The notes beneath the pieces were generated by a model that did no database searches, was not told the DNA's origin, and worked only from the letters and a program-made list of their open reading frames with translations. Position numbers and translations under genes: made by a program. Shown here piece by piece: positions 45,999 through 57,645 of a stretch of 64,000 bases of DNA. The stretch comes from Iris pallida (lineage: Eukaryota; Streptophyta; Magnoliopsida; Asparagales; Iridaceae), in contig JANAVB010029819.1 of the NCBI GenBank assembly GCA_029216955.1, positions 35,708,331 through 35,772,330 on the forward strand, read 5' to 3'. Numbering within the stretch: the stretch's first letter is position 1; each line of letters starts with the position of its first letter.

Positions 45999-48900
45999 AT
46001 GGCCCCCAAGAAGTCTGCCGCCGGCAGCAGCAAAGGCAAGAAGCCCGCCGTCGATTCTTCATCGATCGATCGCGCACAAACCCCTGTCCTGTCATCAGTC
46101 GTATCTCAGCAAAGTCAACCCACCGTGGCTCCTCCAATGAGGGGTAAAGCACTCCCTTATGGCCGTAAAACTTCATCGGAGAAGAAAAAGACCAAAGATC
46201 CTCTATTTTACGCCTACGTTATACGTGTTAGCGTAGAAATTAAGATAATCAAAATATGCCCACGTTATATGTGTCAGCGTAAAATTCAAAAAATACGCCC
46301 ACATTTAAACGTGTTAACGTAAAATACGCTCACAAATGTGCCAGCGTAAAAACTGAAATACGCCCACAAATGTGTCAGCGTAAAATTTAAAATACGCCCA
46401 CATCTAATGTGCCAGCGTAAAATTTGAAATACGCCCACATCTAATGTACCAGCGTAAAATTTGAAATACGCCCACATCTAATGTGTCAGCGTAAAAACTG
46501 AAATACGCCCATATCTAAGGTGCCAACGTAAATCTCCCAAAAAATGAAAAGACTTTGTGTAAAAACAAAGACTTTTTACATTTAGAAAACTTTTTACCTT
46601 ATATGTAAAATTCAGATCAATTTATCTACATAAATGACATCAAATTAGATTTTCTCTAACTTGATTTTTTTTTTCTTTTTGCAGTGGACTTGCAAATTTA
46701 CCCTCTCGCAGAATTCTTTGGCTCATCAGTTGGCATGGTGGGTTCGAATTATCTGGAGAATCTGTCTCACGTAGCATTTCCTCAATTAAACCTCGATTAC
46801 CCTATAGAGAGGGCACAATTGATAGCAGCCCAAGGGGATAGGATGCTGCTAACCATGATAAATAGAGAATTGTTGACTTCACTAGATGCACAATAATTTG
46901 TAAAACCAGCCTTCTTGTTTGGGGATGCAATTGACTGTAAGTCCTAGACACACCCCAAGAAGGAATCTTGGGTGTTCAAATTTGGAGATAGAACCATGTA
47001 TCTCCCGGATATGGACAGAGATTATCCTTTGTCAGCATTCTCCCATGCTACCCACCATCGACAAATGCTGTGGAATTTGACTCCCAGTAGTCACGGAAGA
47101 CCGGGTAGAATTGTTTTCAAGAGGGAGAATGCCAATGATATGGGGTATTTTGCTAGTGTTCCCAATGGCGGTGTCACTTCTATTTTTGTCCTCATGCCAG
47201 GATGTAATCCTAGTGAAGATTCGGGTTTAATGCAACCAGTGCAGACCCAGATGTTCGTCAACAAATTCATAAGGGCTGCTATATTATATCCCCAAACAAA
47301 CCCCAGGCTGCCGGGATGGTTGACTCCATTCAACCAAAACTGGATCCAGATAAGTATTTGGATGATGAAGAACTTTGAGATAGAGCTGAAAGATATTGGC
47401 TTGTATGAAGCGGTAGCTTCCACCAGTCAGGGTATTCCCCCGAACGGAAACCTATTCATGGCTTTAATGGAGATATACATAAGTTCAACTGGAACTTTTG
47501 CAACCCCGAAAGGTGAAATGGGCCTTGCTCTTCATGAGATGCAATTTATCTCGAAGCTGCCAATGGGGGAAGCCCCATATGAGGAATACGTTCCCTCCAA
47601 CAGGGAACTTGCTGAAATCAGAGAGACTAACCCTCAGTTGATTGAGGTATATGAAGAATTGATGTGTCACTACATGATTTGTACTACAATACATGAAAGT
47701 ACATCTCATTTAGCGTACATCAACAAGTGGACGACTTATCTCTTCTTTCAAAAGGATAAGATATCCAAAGATGACAAAGAAAGGTTTCAGAAAAACAAAG
47801 CTCCGGCAATCAATATAGATTCGATAATTTCCTCTAACAAAATTCGGGATATGATGATTGCCTACAAATTTCCTAATAAATATCTGTCTACGAAGACTGG
47901 AGAATTCCCTGCCGAAACTGAAGCCTTGAGCTTCCTTAGATACGTCAGTCAGAAAATCTCTAGGAGAGCTTTGCTGGCAGGCTTCCTTTCTTTATGGCTG
48001 AGAAGATGGGTCGTGCCGGGTACTGGTACTGTTGACAGAATCCACCGTAGCGTAATATGGCCAGCAGTACGCTTGGTTTTTAAAGTCAGAATTAATCTGC
48101 TATCGGCCATGGTGTGCCGTATAAATAAAGGTTTAAGGACTTTCGGTAAAGAGTTAATCAACAATGCTCCTCATCGGAACGTTTTTCCCGGGATAGAAAT
48201 GCCCTATACTTATTTAATGGGCTGGTCATTGCACCACAACTGCAATCTATTGCCACAAGGCCTGGAAGATAATGAGGAAATCTTCCTCCAAAAATTTAGC
48301 AAAGCTACATGGACTGCTACGACTGTGGCGGATACACGGGCAGTTCTGAACTATTCTTATGGTTGGAACTTCTTCTGTACTCGTCCACAAGTTCCGGCAG
48401 ATTGCTTTGGCATTTAGTTTGAAGATGAAATCAAATGAAGAGCTGTATTGCCATCACCAGTCTTCAGATGGCTTCAGTGCATCAGACCCTCTCATCTGAT
48501 GTATATAAATAAAGATAATTGTGCGTTTGAACCATATCTACCCAGTAGGTTCGCTCGCCAATTTGGGTATGACCAACTTCATGTTGGTAACCCTTCTACT
48601 AGTTTCCGTCACTATGGAAAATTACTTGACGGTGCTAGGGGTTGGAGATATTTCAGTACTGCTCGTATTGGTACCAAATTTAGAGTCTCAACCGCCACCA
48701 GTACTACAGAGCTACATATACTTCATACGTATGCTCACTTTTATGTTTCAATTCGTTCTTTTGCCCACGGCTACAATATGAGAGGTAGTCTGAGGTGGCC
48801 TAAAGAAGGAAATATTGAGGAGCCGGTCAAGGTACCGACAGATACCCCTAACGATATTGGCATTCTAGATCCATTTCTGGAAGTTATCCCTGCAGGAGTT

Positions 48901-50896
48901 GGGGAGCCAGTTGCAGAACCTATCATTATTGGCAAGGGCCGAAAAAGAAAACAAGGTGCAGCCGTCACGCTTCCAGAGAAAACTCCAGAAAAGAAGAAGA
49001 AGAAAGTCGCTGTCAAAGGGCCTTCAAGACAAAGAGCCGCCACTCCAGAAAGCGACACTGAGGCGGATGAACCGCAACATATACCATCTTCCTCAGTTCA
49101 TCCTGGGGAAAGATCTTCAGCTCCCCAAACAGCCACCCCAACTGAAACTGTAGGGATGCTATCTCCAGGATGCCTTAGTACTTCACTTCATTTAACCTTA
49201 CAAAAGGTACAAATGGTTGAAAGGGTCGCTCCAGAGCATATCCCATTAGATGAACCATCTCTTGATTTTGATGATAAAGATTGGAATGGGGATTATGACA
49301 CATACTTGGAACGTACTACACCTACTCCAGGTAAATATAATTTATACAAAAATCCATATAAGACTATAACTTTTGTATATAATTTGTTTTGTTAAAATTT
49401 TTTTTGTAGGTGTTATCATTCCCGAAGGTTATGGTTCCTCCTCCTCTTCCAGAATATATTTATGAGGAGAATGAAGAATCCGAGGAAGAGGCTTCTTCTC
49501 CCGAAGAGGAAGATGTTCAAGAAGAAGTATCGCGAGAACCTGAAGTGGGGCTCCGAGAAGAATGTCCTCTATCACTGGAGGTACAACCAGAACCAGAAAT
49601 ACAAGCTCCCTTAGAAGTGTCTTCTCCTGTTGAGGGTCAGGAAAAGGAAAAAACTATAATAGATCTAACTGTAGGTAATAAAAAGGCCACTGAGGCAGAA
49701 GAACAAACTGCAGAAAGACTAACTACAGATTAAGAAATAGCTGCCGAAGAAGCAACTAATCTCAATGAAGAGATTGAAGTATTTTCAGAGTTTGATCAGC
49801 CAGAAACCTAAGAAGGTGATGAAGGTGTAGTCAAATCTACTGAAACTGGAGATGTCGTGATAGCACCCTCAGCTATTACTACTGATCCAGTAGAAGTTCC
49901 GGAGAAGATTATGCCTGAATCCGAATCAGCTACAACTACCATCTTTTCATCCACAACTATCACCGCCACCGGTACTCCAGAAATGACTGGAGTGACAAGT
50001 GTTAAAGACATAATCTCTGAAGCTCCCAGAGATCAATTGGCTATGGTAGCAGCGACTACATCATCTTTATCTCAACCTGCTACCGGAGCAACCACCTCTG
50101 CTCCTAGTCTGAGGAAAAGAGACTTGGTAGAGATTGCTGCGACACCGACCTCCAATGCAAAAATGAACCTCCTAGTTGAGACTCATACTGAAGCTTTTTA
50201 CAAGACCCTGGCAGCTTTAATTGACATGGTACTGAATAGAGGTCTCACTTATGAAAGCTTAAAAGGGGCGATTGTTTCCACCATTAGGAACGTCGCTATG
50301 TTTAATGATGTTGAAAGAGCAACTATTTTAGAAAGAGTGGTAGAAGAACTTGAGCAGCCCATTGGAGAATATTTGAGGCTGACAAGTGAAACTATCGAGA
50401 ATCTTATTCAAGCTGAATATGAAGCTTTATCTGCTGAATTCACCGCTCGAGAGATTACTTTCAACGAATCTCTCAAAGAACACAGTAACAAAGTTGCCAG
50501 AGAGAAAGCTTTATTGGCGGATGCAAAGACTCGATTGGAGAGTTATAGAGAAGCCTATGACACTTCAAATACGAAAATTCAGGAACAAAATAATAAAATT
50601 CGTAAAGTGGAGGCTGAATTGGCTCGTCTGAAGGCTGAAAAGGAGCAATTAATAATAGCTCGTGATCAATATCTGACACAGAGTTCAATTTTGGAAGAGC
50701 AAGTTTTTGGTGCTGAATCTACTATTAAGCACCTTGATGAAGCCAGAGATAATCTAATAGCTATTTTTGCTAAGTTTCTCTCATTTCCACTCCAGAAGTC
50801 CGAAGACAGATAGCTACTAAAAATGTAATGGGTTCTCGCGAGAGGCGTTTAACAGAACTCCAGAAATTGCAGAAAGATATATCTGCTCCACCTTAG
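45999..50896 (+). pseudogene. Antisense gene of D: plant-mobile-domain-like protein
   Basis: Exon 1 from 45999 encodes MAPKKSAAGSSKGKKPAVDS. An intron ends at the acceptor TTTTTGCAG (46684). Exon 2 (46685 to about 49329) is one frame encoding AEFFGSSVGMVGSN, the plant-mobile-domain-like core (TGTFATPKGEMGLALHEMQF, EEYVPSNREL, RRWVVPGTGTVDRIHR) and a basic nuclear-localisation-type stretch (KKKKKVAVKGPSRQR, about 48990-49035). A second intron runs from a GTAAAT donor (about 49330) to TTTTGTAG (49408). The last exon encodes acidic EESEEEASSPEEE and a long coiled coil (about 50380-50760), ending SAPP at a TAG at 50894-50896 after a frame change near 50810. In-frame stops at about 46894, 46936, 48415, 48436, 49731 and 49809 make this copy dead. 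The product was probably nuclear; its function is unknown. Confidence 0.72.
46203..46535 (+). repeat. Tandem hairpin repeat in the antisense gene's intron
   Basis: About nine units of 31-48 bp of the form TACGCCCACATCTAATGTG followed by CCAGCGTAAAATTTGAAA. Each is an inverted repeat: TACGC pairs with GCGTA, and an inner pair varies while still pairing (CACAT/ATGTG, CACA/TGTG, ACGT/ACGT). It lies in intron 1. Confidence 0.85.
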
Positions 50897-50899
50897 GCA

Positions 50900-50946
50900 A
50901 ATAAAGAGTTTTTGTAACCTTTTATCTTATTCAAGAAATGAATAAA
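50900..50946 (+). terminator. Poly(A) signals of the antisense gene
   Basis: AATAAA at 50900-50905 and again at 50941-50946, directly after the TAG that ends the antisense coding region and before the hairpin array. Element E has AATAAATAAATAAA at the matching place (about 21622-21636). Confidence 0.55.
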
Positions 50947-51003
50947 ACATTTGTTTTGTGATCCTATCATTCGAATTTAAACAATAGGTATGAGATAGAA
51001 AAT

Positions 51004-51261
51004 ATTTATCAGAGGTGATATGGACATGATAAATCTTCTAAACTCAATAGATTATATCTATCCAGAGGTAATATGAACATGATAGATAGTAAAATCTTTT
51101 TTCTGTTTATAGTATACTATCAGAGGTAATATGGACATAATAGATTGTAACAACTCAAAGAAAAATAGATTAATATCTATTCAGAGGCCAAATGGACATG
51201 ATAGATAGGAAACACAAGCAGATTTAATATTTATTCAGAGGTCAAAAGAACATGATAAATA
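51004..51261. repeat. Hairpin array of element D (five units)
   Basis: Units about 51-62 bp apart. Arms and positions: ATTTATC/GATAAAT (51004-51034), TATCTATC/GATAGATA (51055-51088), CTAT/ATAG (51117-51143, weak), TATCTAT/ATAGATA (51174-51207), TATTTAT/ATAAATA (51228-51261). Loops are 17-22 nt and close to TCAGAGGTAATATGGACATG. Stems differ but pair; loops are kept. A ruined unit (CTATC/GATAG, longer loop) may lie at 50964-50998. The array sits between the ends of the converging antisense gene and pol. Confidence 0.87.
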
Positions 51262-51333
51262 ACAAATCTAACTTTTTAGTCAACTGATAAGATAGAAGTT
51301 TAAAATTTCTTTCCAAAGAGACAAATAATCAGC

Positions 51334-52740
51334 TTAACCAAACATTGGTAGCTGGGGAATAAGAAGACAGATGTCATTTTTCAAAGTTATATTACAATCC
51401 ACAACTTCATCTGGAATGTCTTCATATAGCTTTGATGTTTCAGGTATAGGGTGAGCAGCTAAGAAGTCAGCTAATGCTTGACCCTTCACTGATTTTTGAG
51501 GTATATAAACCATGTCATAAGGAGTGAGCAACATCGCCCAGGTAGCTAACCTAGAGTTAAGAATGCTCGATTTTCTTATCAATACCCGAATGGGATTTAT
51601 TTTAGAGATGACATGAATAGTCTGTCCTGTCACATAATGTCTTGTCTTTTGGACAGCAAAAACCAAAGCCAGACATTCCTTTTCTACATGAGTATACTTG
51701 TGTTCAGCTCCAACCATCATTCTGCTAAGATAATAAATTGCTTGTTTATGCCCCATATCACTTTTTTGTGCATGAAGAGCACCAAGTGAATGATCCAAAG
51801 CTCGAATATATAGCAAAAATGGTATTCCTACCACTGGAGGTACCAGAACAGGTGGATTTTTAAGGTATTGCCTGATATCATTAAAGGCTTTCTGACATGC
51901 TTCATCCTAAACAAATGATACACCCTTCTTTAATAGACAGGAGAAAGGTTGGCATCTTCCAGAGAGATTGGATATAAATCTCCTGATATACGCAATGCGA
52001 CCTTGGAAGCCACAAAGTTCTTCTAAATTGTGTGGAGAATGCATTTCAAAAATTGCTTTAACCTTATCAGGATCAACATGGATACCCTGAGAAGTAATGA
52101 CAAATCCTAAAAACTTGCCACTGGAAACCTCTAAGAAAGACTTAGTAGGATTCATTTTCAATTGATGCTGACGCATCAATTTAAATACTGTCTTCAAGTC
52201 TTGAATGTGATCATCCTTTGATCGACTTTTAACAGCAATGTCATCTACGTAACATTCAACTGTCTTTCGTAAATGTTCTTGAAAGATGTTGCTCATAGCA
52301 CGTTGATACGTGGCACCGGCATTTTTAAGACCAAACGGCATAATCGTATAGCAGTAAACCCCAAGAGGTGTACGAAAAGCAGTATGCTTCTCATCTTGTG
52401 GATGCATCTTGATCTGATTGTATCCTAAAAATCCGTCCATGAAAGACATGCGTTCAAAACCGCATGTATTGTCTATCATGACATCAGTAATTGGAAGTAG
52501 AAATTTGTCTTTTGGACAAGCTGTATTAAGATCTCGAAAATCTATACAAACTCGGACTTTTTCATTCTTCTTCATAACAGGAACAATATTGGCAACCCAG
52601 TTAGGGTGTTGTTCTTCACGAACAAAGCCACATATAATCAACTTTTTGACTTCTGCTTCAATTGCATCCATCATATCTGGTCAAAAATGCTGTTGTTGTT
52701 ATTTTATAGGCTTGGCATTAGGAAGAATATTGAGTTTATG
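51334..52740 (-). pseudogene. Element D RT and RNase H
   Basis: RT (about 51907-52674) with VRVCIDFRDLNTACPKDKFL, AFRTPLGVYCYTIMPFGLKN, an intact ECYVDDIAVKS catalytic box, and AYIRRFISNLSGRCQPFS. RNase H (51334-51834) with LYIRALDHSLGALHAQ, VEKECLALVFAVQK and QALADFLAAHPIP. One frame throughout, interrupted only by stops (TGA near 52677, TAG near 51907). It ends soon after YEDIPDEVVDCN, where Tat relatives continue into archaeal RNase H and integrase, so both are missing, and the hairpin array follows. Confidence 0.9.
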
Positions 52741-55737
52741 AGTAGCAACTTTGGGGTCTAGACCTAGCATATCCTCATAACTCCATGCAAAAATATCAAT
52801 ATATTCTTTGATCTGTTTTATCAACTCTTCATTTTCATCTTCAGAAAGGTTTTTACTGATGAATATTGGTTTAGGCGTAGTTCCATCTCTAACATCAATC
52901 TGGACAATCTCGTCCTCTATAGGTGGTTGTCGTTGTTCAAAACGAAGTTCCTATTGAGTGTCCATCTGTTGAGCCCAAGGATCATTCTCAAATGGTTCAG
53001 ATTCACCATCAGTTTGAACCATATTAACTGAGAATATTTGTTCAGATTCATCATAATAGTCTCCTCTATCATATAAGGGGTGAGATGTATCAGATTCGAT
53101 GAATTGGATTTCTTCCGAATCTGATGATTGTGAAGAGCTAGAAGAGAATTCTTCTTGAATATCGTCATTAAACATATGGAACGGATCATATCCCAACCCA
53201 TGACGAGTTTTCTGATAAAACGGATCACCACTTAATGGTAATCGTCTACCCTTGCCTTGATTAAGACCTTGCATAGTCTTTAAATCATATCCAATATTTT
53301 GGATAATCTTGAGAGATTGTTGACTATATTAGTCAATTCGGATTCTTCCTTTATCTTTATCTCTAAGATCATCTGTCTGAGCAATAGGAATATTTTTAGC
53401 CAGGCCAAACATAATCTGGCGCTTGTTTTTCTTATCAGACAGAATCACGAAATAAGATTCTTCATGACGTCTAAAAGTTATACAAGCTTGCGATGAAGCG
53501 ACTATAGGAAGAAGATAGGGAGAAGATGTTAGGAACCTCTGAGCATAAGGTCCAACATTGACATGAGGAGGAAATTTTTTTTCCTTATTGTCAATGTATA
53601 AGGTTTCCTCTATATTTATGTCGTCTTTATATTGATGACTTTGATTATCAAAAGATAAAGTCATTCTTTCAACAAATTTGACAGCCATATACTCAAAAAG
53701 GAAATCTTCATTGATATTGGAAAGTATAGAATGATCAATATTTACAATTTGATTGCTATGCTTCGGATTAATCACTAATGGACCATCATCCATCTTTTGC
53801 TTAGATTTCCGAAGATTGACAATCAATGGTGGTTCTTGATCATTCGTACGAGAAGTACGCCCTTTGACCTTGATCATAAGAGGTTGAACTTGGCTTTTAG
53901 TAGGAATATTCACTGATTCCTCAGATGAAGCTTGAGTTTTTCCTTTGACCTTGATCATTAGAGGTTGATTGTTGACAGGTTGGGGTTGAATTCGCCCTTT
54001 GACTTTGATCTTCAAAGGTTGCTCTTCTGGCGAATCTTCATCATTAGACTGATCTTCGACAAATGATCGATCTTCATCCATATCTGATATCTCCTTCACA
54101 TATTCTTGTTTGTAGAGCCTCGAATCAGAAAAATAAGCTTCGACACCCTTAAAAGGATTGATATCAGCAAACTCAGTCTTTACATTCCCTTAGGAATCCA
54201 CGTACTTGAAGCATTGGTGGAGAGTTGAAGGCACGATATTATGCTCATGTAACCATGGTCTTCCAAGAAGGATGTTGTAGGATACGTCTAAATTAATAAC
54301 ATAGAATGTTGCCATAGTTCGAAGATCACCAATCTAAATCTTCAGACGAATCTTCCCCATTGGTTTGCTCTTTCCAGAGTTGAAACCAACTATTGTGGTA
54401 CTAGTGTAAGTTAAATTACTAGTAGGAATCCTCAATGGTCTTAGCATACTTTGAAGAATTATGCTAATGGAAGACACAGGATCAATGTAAATTCTGTCAA
54501 CTTCAATAGATTCAATATACCCGATGTAGCAGAAAGGCCTGTCATGCTTGTTATGCTTCAACAGCATATCTTCTTATGTAAAGGTGATATTGGGAATTGT
54601 TTCCATCATACTATGATATTGTGGGCATGACACTGGTATATTATCAGGAGTCTTGAGTTGAGCTAAGCAGGAATCAGCTTGCAGCAAAGCTTCACTCAAA
54701 GTTTCGCGACTTTCTTTAGAAAGGCGAAGCAACTCGAAGATAGATAATCTAGCCGGAGTATTAGCTAACTGGGCTAGAATATCAAATTTATAGGGTTTCA
54801 TCACTACCCCCTGACTGGAAGTAGACTTCAACGGGACGTCAAAGCATACCGCTTTCTGTTTCCCCTTTTCAACCACAGCAGGAACAAGAGACGGTTGAGT
54901 TGATGGTGTTTCAACATTCTCTGCTTCTTTGGGGGATCCCTCATAATCTTTGTAGTACTTTTTTCTAGATCTTGTACCAGCAAAGGTTTTTTCTTCGGAC
55001 TCAGAAGAAGGAAGTACCATATTGCAGGATTTAGTCTTACTTCTCTTAGTCTTCTTCTTACGAGGATTGTTATGCAGAACCTCAGAACCCAATCCAACAG
55101 TTGATGTTTGACTTTGAATTTGTAAAGGAAGTCGTATTCCTTTATCATAATTCAAACCTTCTGTCTTTTGAAAGTCATAACCTATCTTCTTCATGAGAAG
55201 GACCGATTGCTGACTGTACAAGTGAGTAGGCAACGGACTTTTAACAAGTGGTTCAACAGAGGAAGAAGAAGAGATCTCTGTAACTACAGGAGAATGAGGA
55301 ATAGACGTCTCTATAGCTATGGGAGGAGAAGGATTCGGGATACGAGGAAAGATCCCTGTAGGAACTTTTTCATAAGCAGCGAAGACTTGTTGTGCCCGGT
55401 ATAAGGAAACACTATTCATGGCTAGCCACTGCTGATGAATAAGCTTGAGCTTGGTAGGAGGAGCCAAACTTGGAGGACATATGTTCAATCCTCTCAGTCT
55501 ATCTTCTAAAGGAAGGCCATCCCATAGATGATCCAAATCATCAGGATCTGGAATAACATGAGAAATTATGTTGCAGGTTTTGAACTTCTTACCTTTCTTT
55601 GATTTTGAAGTTTTACCTTTATTTTCCAACTCAGGTACTAAGTCAGGATGCACCCACATAATTTCTCCATTCTTTAATGTGAGAGGCAATAATCCTTCAT
55701 TTTTCTCTCTAGCAGGCGGGATACTCACAATCTTCAT
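52741..55737 (-). pseudogene. Element D protease region and linkers
   Basis: One continuing frame from 55737 into RT, broken by several stops (54574, 54334 and near 54192 among them). It starts with a basic linker, then protease-like sequence near 54190-54570: VDRIYIDPVSSISIILQSML, TTIVGFNSG, then an SYNILLGRPWLHE motif, as in Tat-lineage aspartic proteases. The active site D-[ST]-G is DPV here, so it lacks the glycine. Downstream are repeated IKVKGRTQ-type units (at least four between 53820 and 54030) and an acidic linker (SSSSSQSSDSEE). The stops lie where Gln codons are likely, fitting C-to-T change. Confidence 0.75.
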
Positions 55738-56017
55738 CGTCGCCTTCGAAATTGGGATAATTTCATCTGGGATTTATTGTGAAGAAAAATCTCCAAATTG
55801 AAGAGAAACTATATTGGTTGTGACCGTATGCTCATCATTAGTTAGAGAGATGGCATTGGCATTAATCAATTCTTGGATTTTTTTTTAGGACATAGCAAGC
55901 CCTGGTAGGATGATTTATGTATCTGTGATAGATACCATATTTGGGATTGTCAGTCAGATTTACCTCATTAGGCCTCTTTGGCTCCAGGATCTGGAGTTTG
56001 CCACTCTTCACTAGACA

Positions 56018-57604
56018 TTAAAATATCCCTGGGATATCACTCTTGTCAAAAGAATATTCTTCTTTTGGCTTAGAAGACTCCTGCTTATTCGGCATCGTTT
56101 TGCTTTTGGAAAGATTAAACATAAGAGTGTCTTTTCCTTTTGTATTACGATTGCCAAAATTATTACCGGGATTACTTTTCTTTCCTTTATCCTCTGAGGC
56201 AAAAATCATCTCATGTTCACGAGCCAACCTACCATTGGTCTCGGCAGAAACTGCTGCTATGATAAACGAAGCCCAATCTGTGAATTGGGAACCCGTGAAG
56301 ACAGCGATGGATGGTCGCAGATTCATCTTGCATGTATCAATTAACGCTGAATCTGGCATACCAGAAGGTATCTTTAGAGTCGCCTGTCGGAAATGTTTAA
56401 TGAACGTCCTAGTATCTTCTTTCTTCTTTTGCTTAATTTCTATTAAGGAGGACATGTTCATGTCCATACCTCCTTCATAGAAGCGGAAGAGAAACATTGC
56501 CTTAAATTCGTCAAAAGACGAAATGCAATTGTCGGGTAAACTACGATACCAGTCGTAAGCTGAACCCGTCAAGCATCCAATGAATACTCGAGTAAGAAGA
56601 GCATCATTTTTCTACAAATGTACAGTCATAATATCAAAGTAATTGATATACTAACTAGGAGAAGCCTTTCCATCAAACAATACCATTAACTGTGGCTTGA
56701 ATTTCGGTAGAAAGGATACATCATTCCAATGAGGAGGATAAGGTTGCTTAATCCCTAACCTCTGGAGTTGATCCTTTTGCTTCAAAACTTCAAACTGTGC
56801 TTTGAGTTCACGCACTGCTTGAATGGCTTCGTTGGTTTGCGGAAGCACATTTGATTGAATAGTTATTGGTTGTATCGTAACCCCCACCGGAGATGGTACA
56901 TCTTCTGGAATGATAGGATCTGGAGATACAGAATTTTGGTTAACAGCAGGCTCTTGGATATTCAAAGGTATATCAACCCCTTGGCTATTTTGAGTTTGTG
57001 CTGCTACCTGTACCGGTGTTACTATTGCCGGTTGAGCAGTTTGCTGAGCCGTTATTATCTGGTGCATGCTTTGTATCATATTAAGCATGTCTTTCAATGA
57101 TTGCTCAACGGCAGTGAGACGTTGTTCTGTATTAACAGATGACGTCTCTGGTTCATCTCCAATAGCGTAGGATTCAACCACTCTTGAAGATATAGAGGGA
57201 TTAGTAAAGAAGTATGAATCGACACTATCAGTTTTGGACTCAAGAGATTGAGTACCCCCAGCTTCTGAATCAGAAGTCTGCAACTGTCTTTGTCTTCTTG
57301 ATCGAGTATTCTGATATACTCCTTCGAAGGAATCAAGAAGTCTATTGAATTGTTGTTAGCCTGGAGTTTGGGATGTGTTTCATCTAGGACGTCGTCCTCT
57401 GTTGGTATGTGATGCCATATTGACTGATGTATATGACAACTCATCAGCTTGTTGTCGGGGCGCATTAAAACTTAACCGATCAAAAACTGACCGTTTGGAA
57501 GCTGAACAACAATATTTGATCACAATCTGGTGACACTCACAATGATGATTTTTTTCGGGAAGTGTCACGGGAGATTGTCTATTTTTACGCTTTTGCATTA
57601 GCAA
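56018..57604 (-). pseudogene. Element D gag
   Basis: Retrotransposon gag domain at 56018-56572 (SAYDWYRSLPDNCISSFDEF, FLFRFYEGG, EDTRTFIKHFRQATLKIP, AAVSAETNGRLAREH). Upstream, 56651-57283 contains a heptad-like QSLKDMLNMIQSMHQII and a long Gln/Pro-rich stretch, and 57380-57604 gives the N-terminal MLMQKRKNRQSPV. All three share one frame and are separated by stop codons only. No zinc knuckle is seen. A frame change lies between gag and the protease region (55740-56017), where FFLRT-like sequence continues without a clear ORF. Confidence 0.82.
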
Positions 57605-57645
57605 TTCACGTAAATCAAAAGGATTAGAAGGAGTAGTCTTCTTTA

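Noticed and set aside
48521..48781. Alternative-frame ORF with membrane-like residues in the antisense gene region
   Set aside because: It overlaps the 48448-49395 frame, which continues the mobile-domain exon and carries the nuclear signal; the hydrophobic frame is a shadow.
57094..57465. 123-codon ORF in element D before gag
   Set aside because: It lies in a different frame from gag pieces 57604-57380, 57283-56651 and 56572-56018, which together read as one gag.
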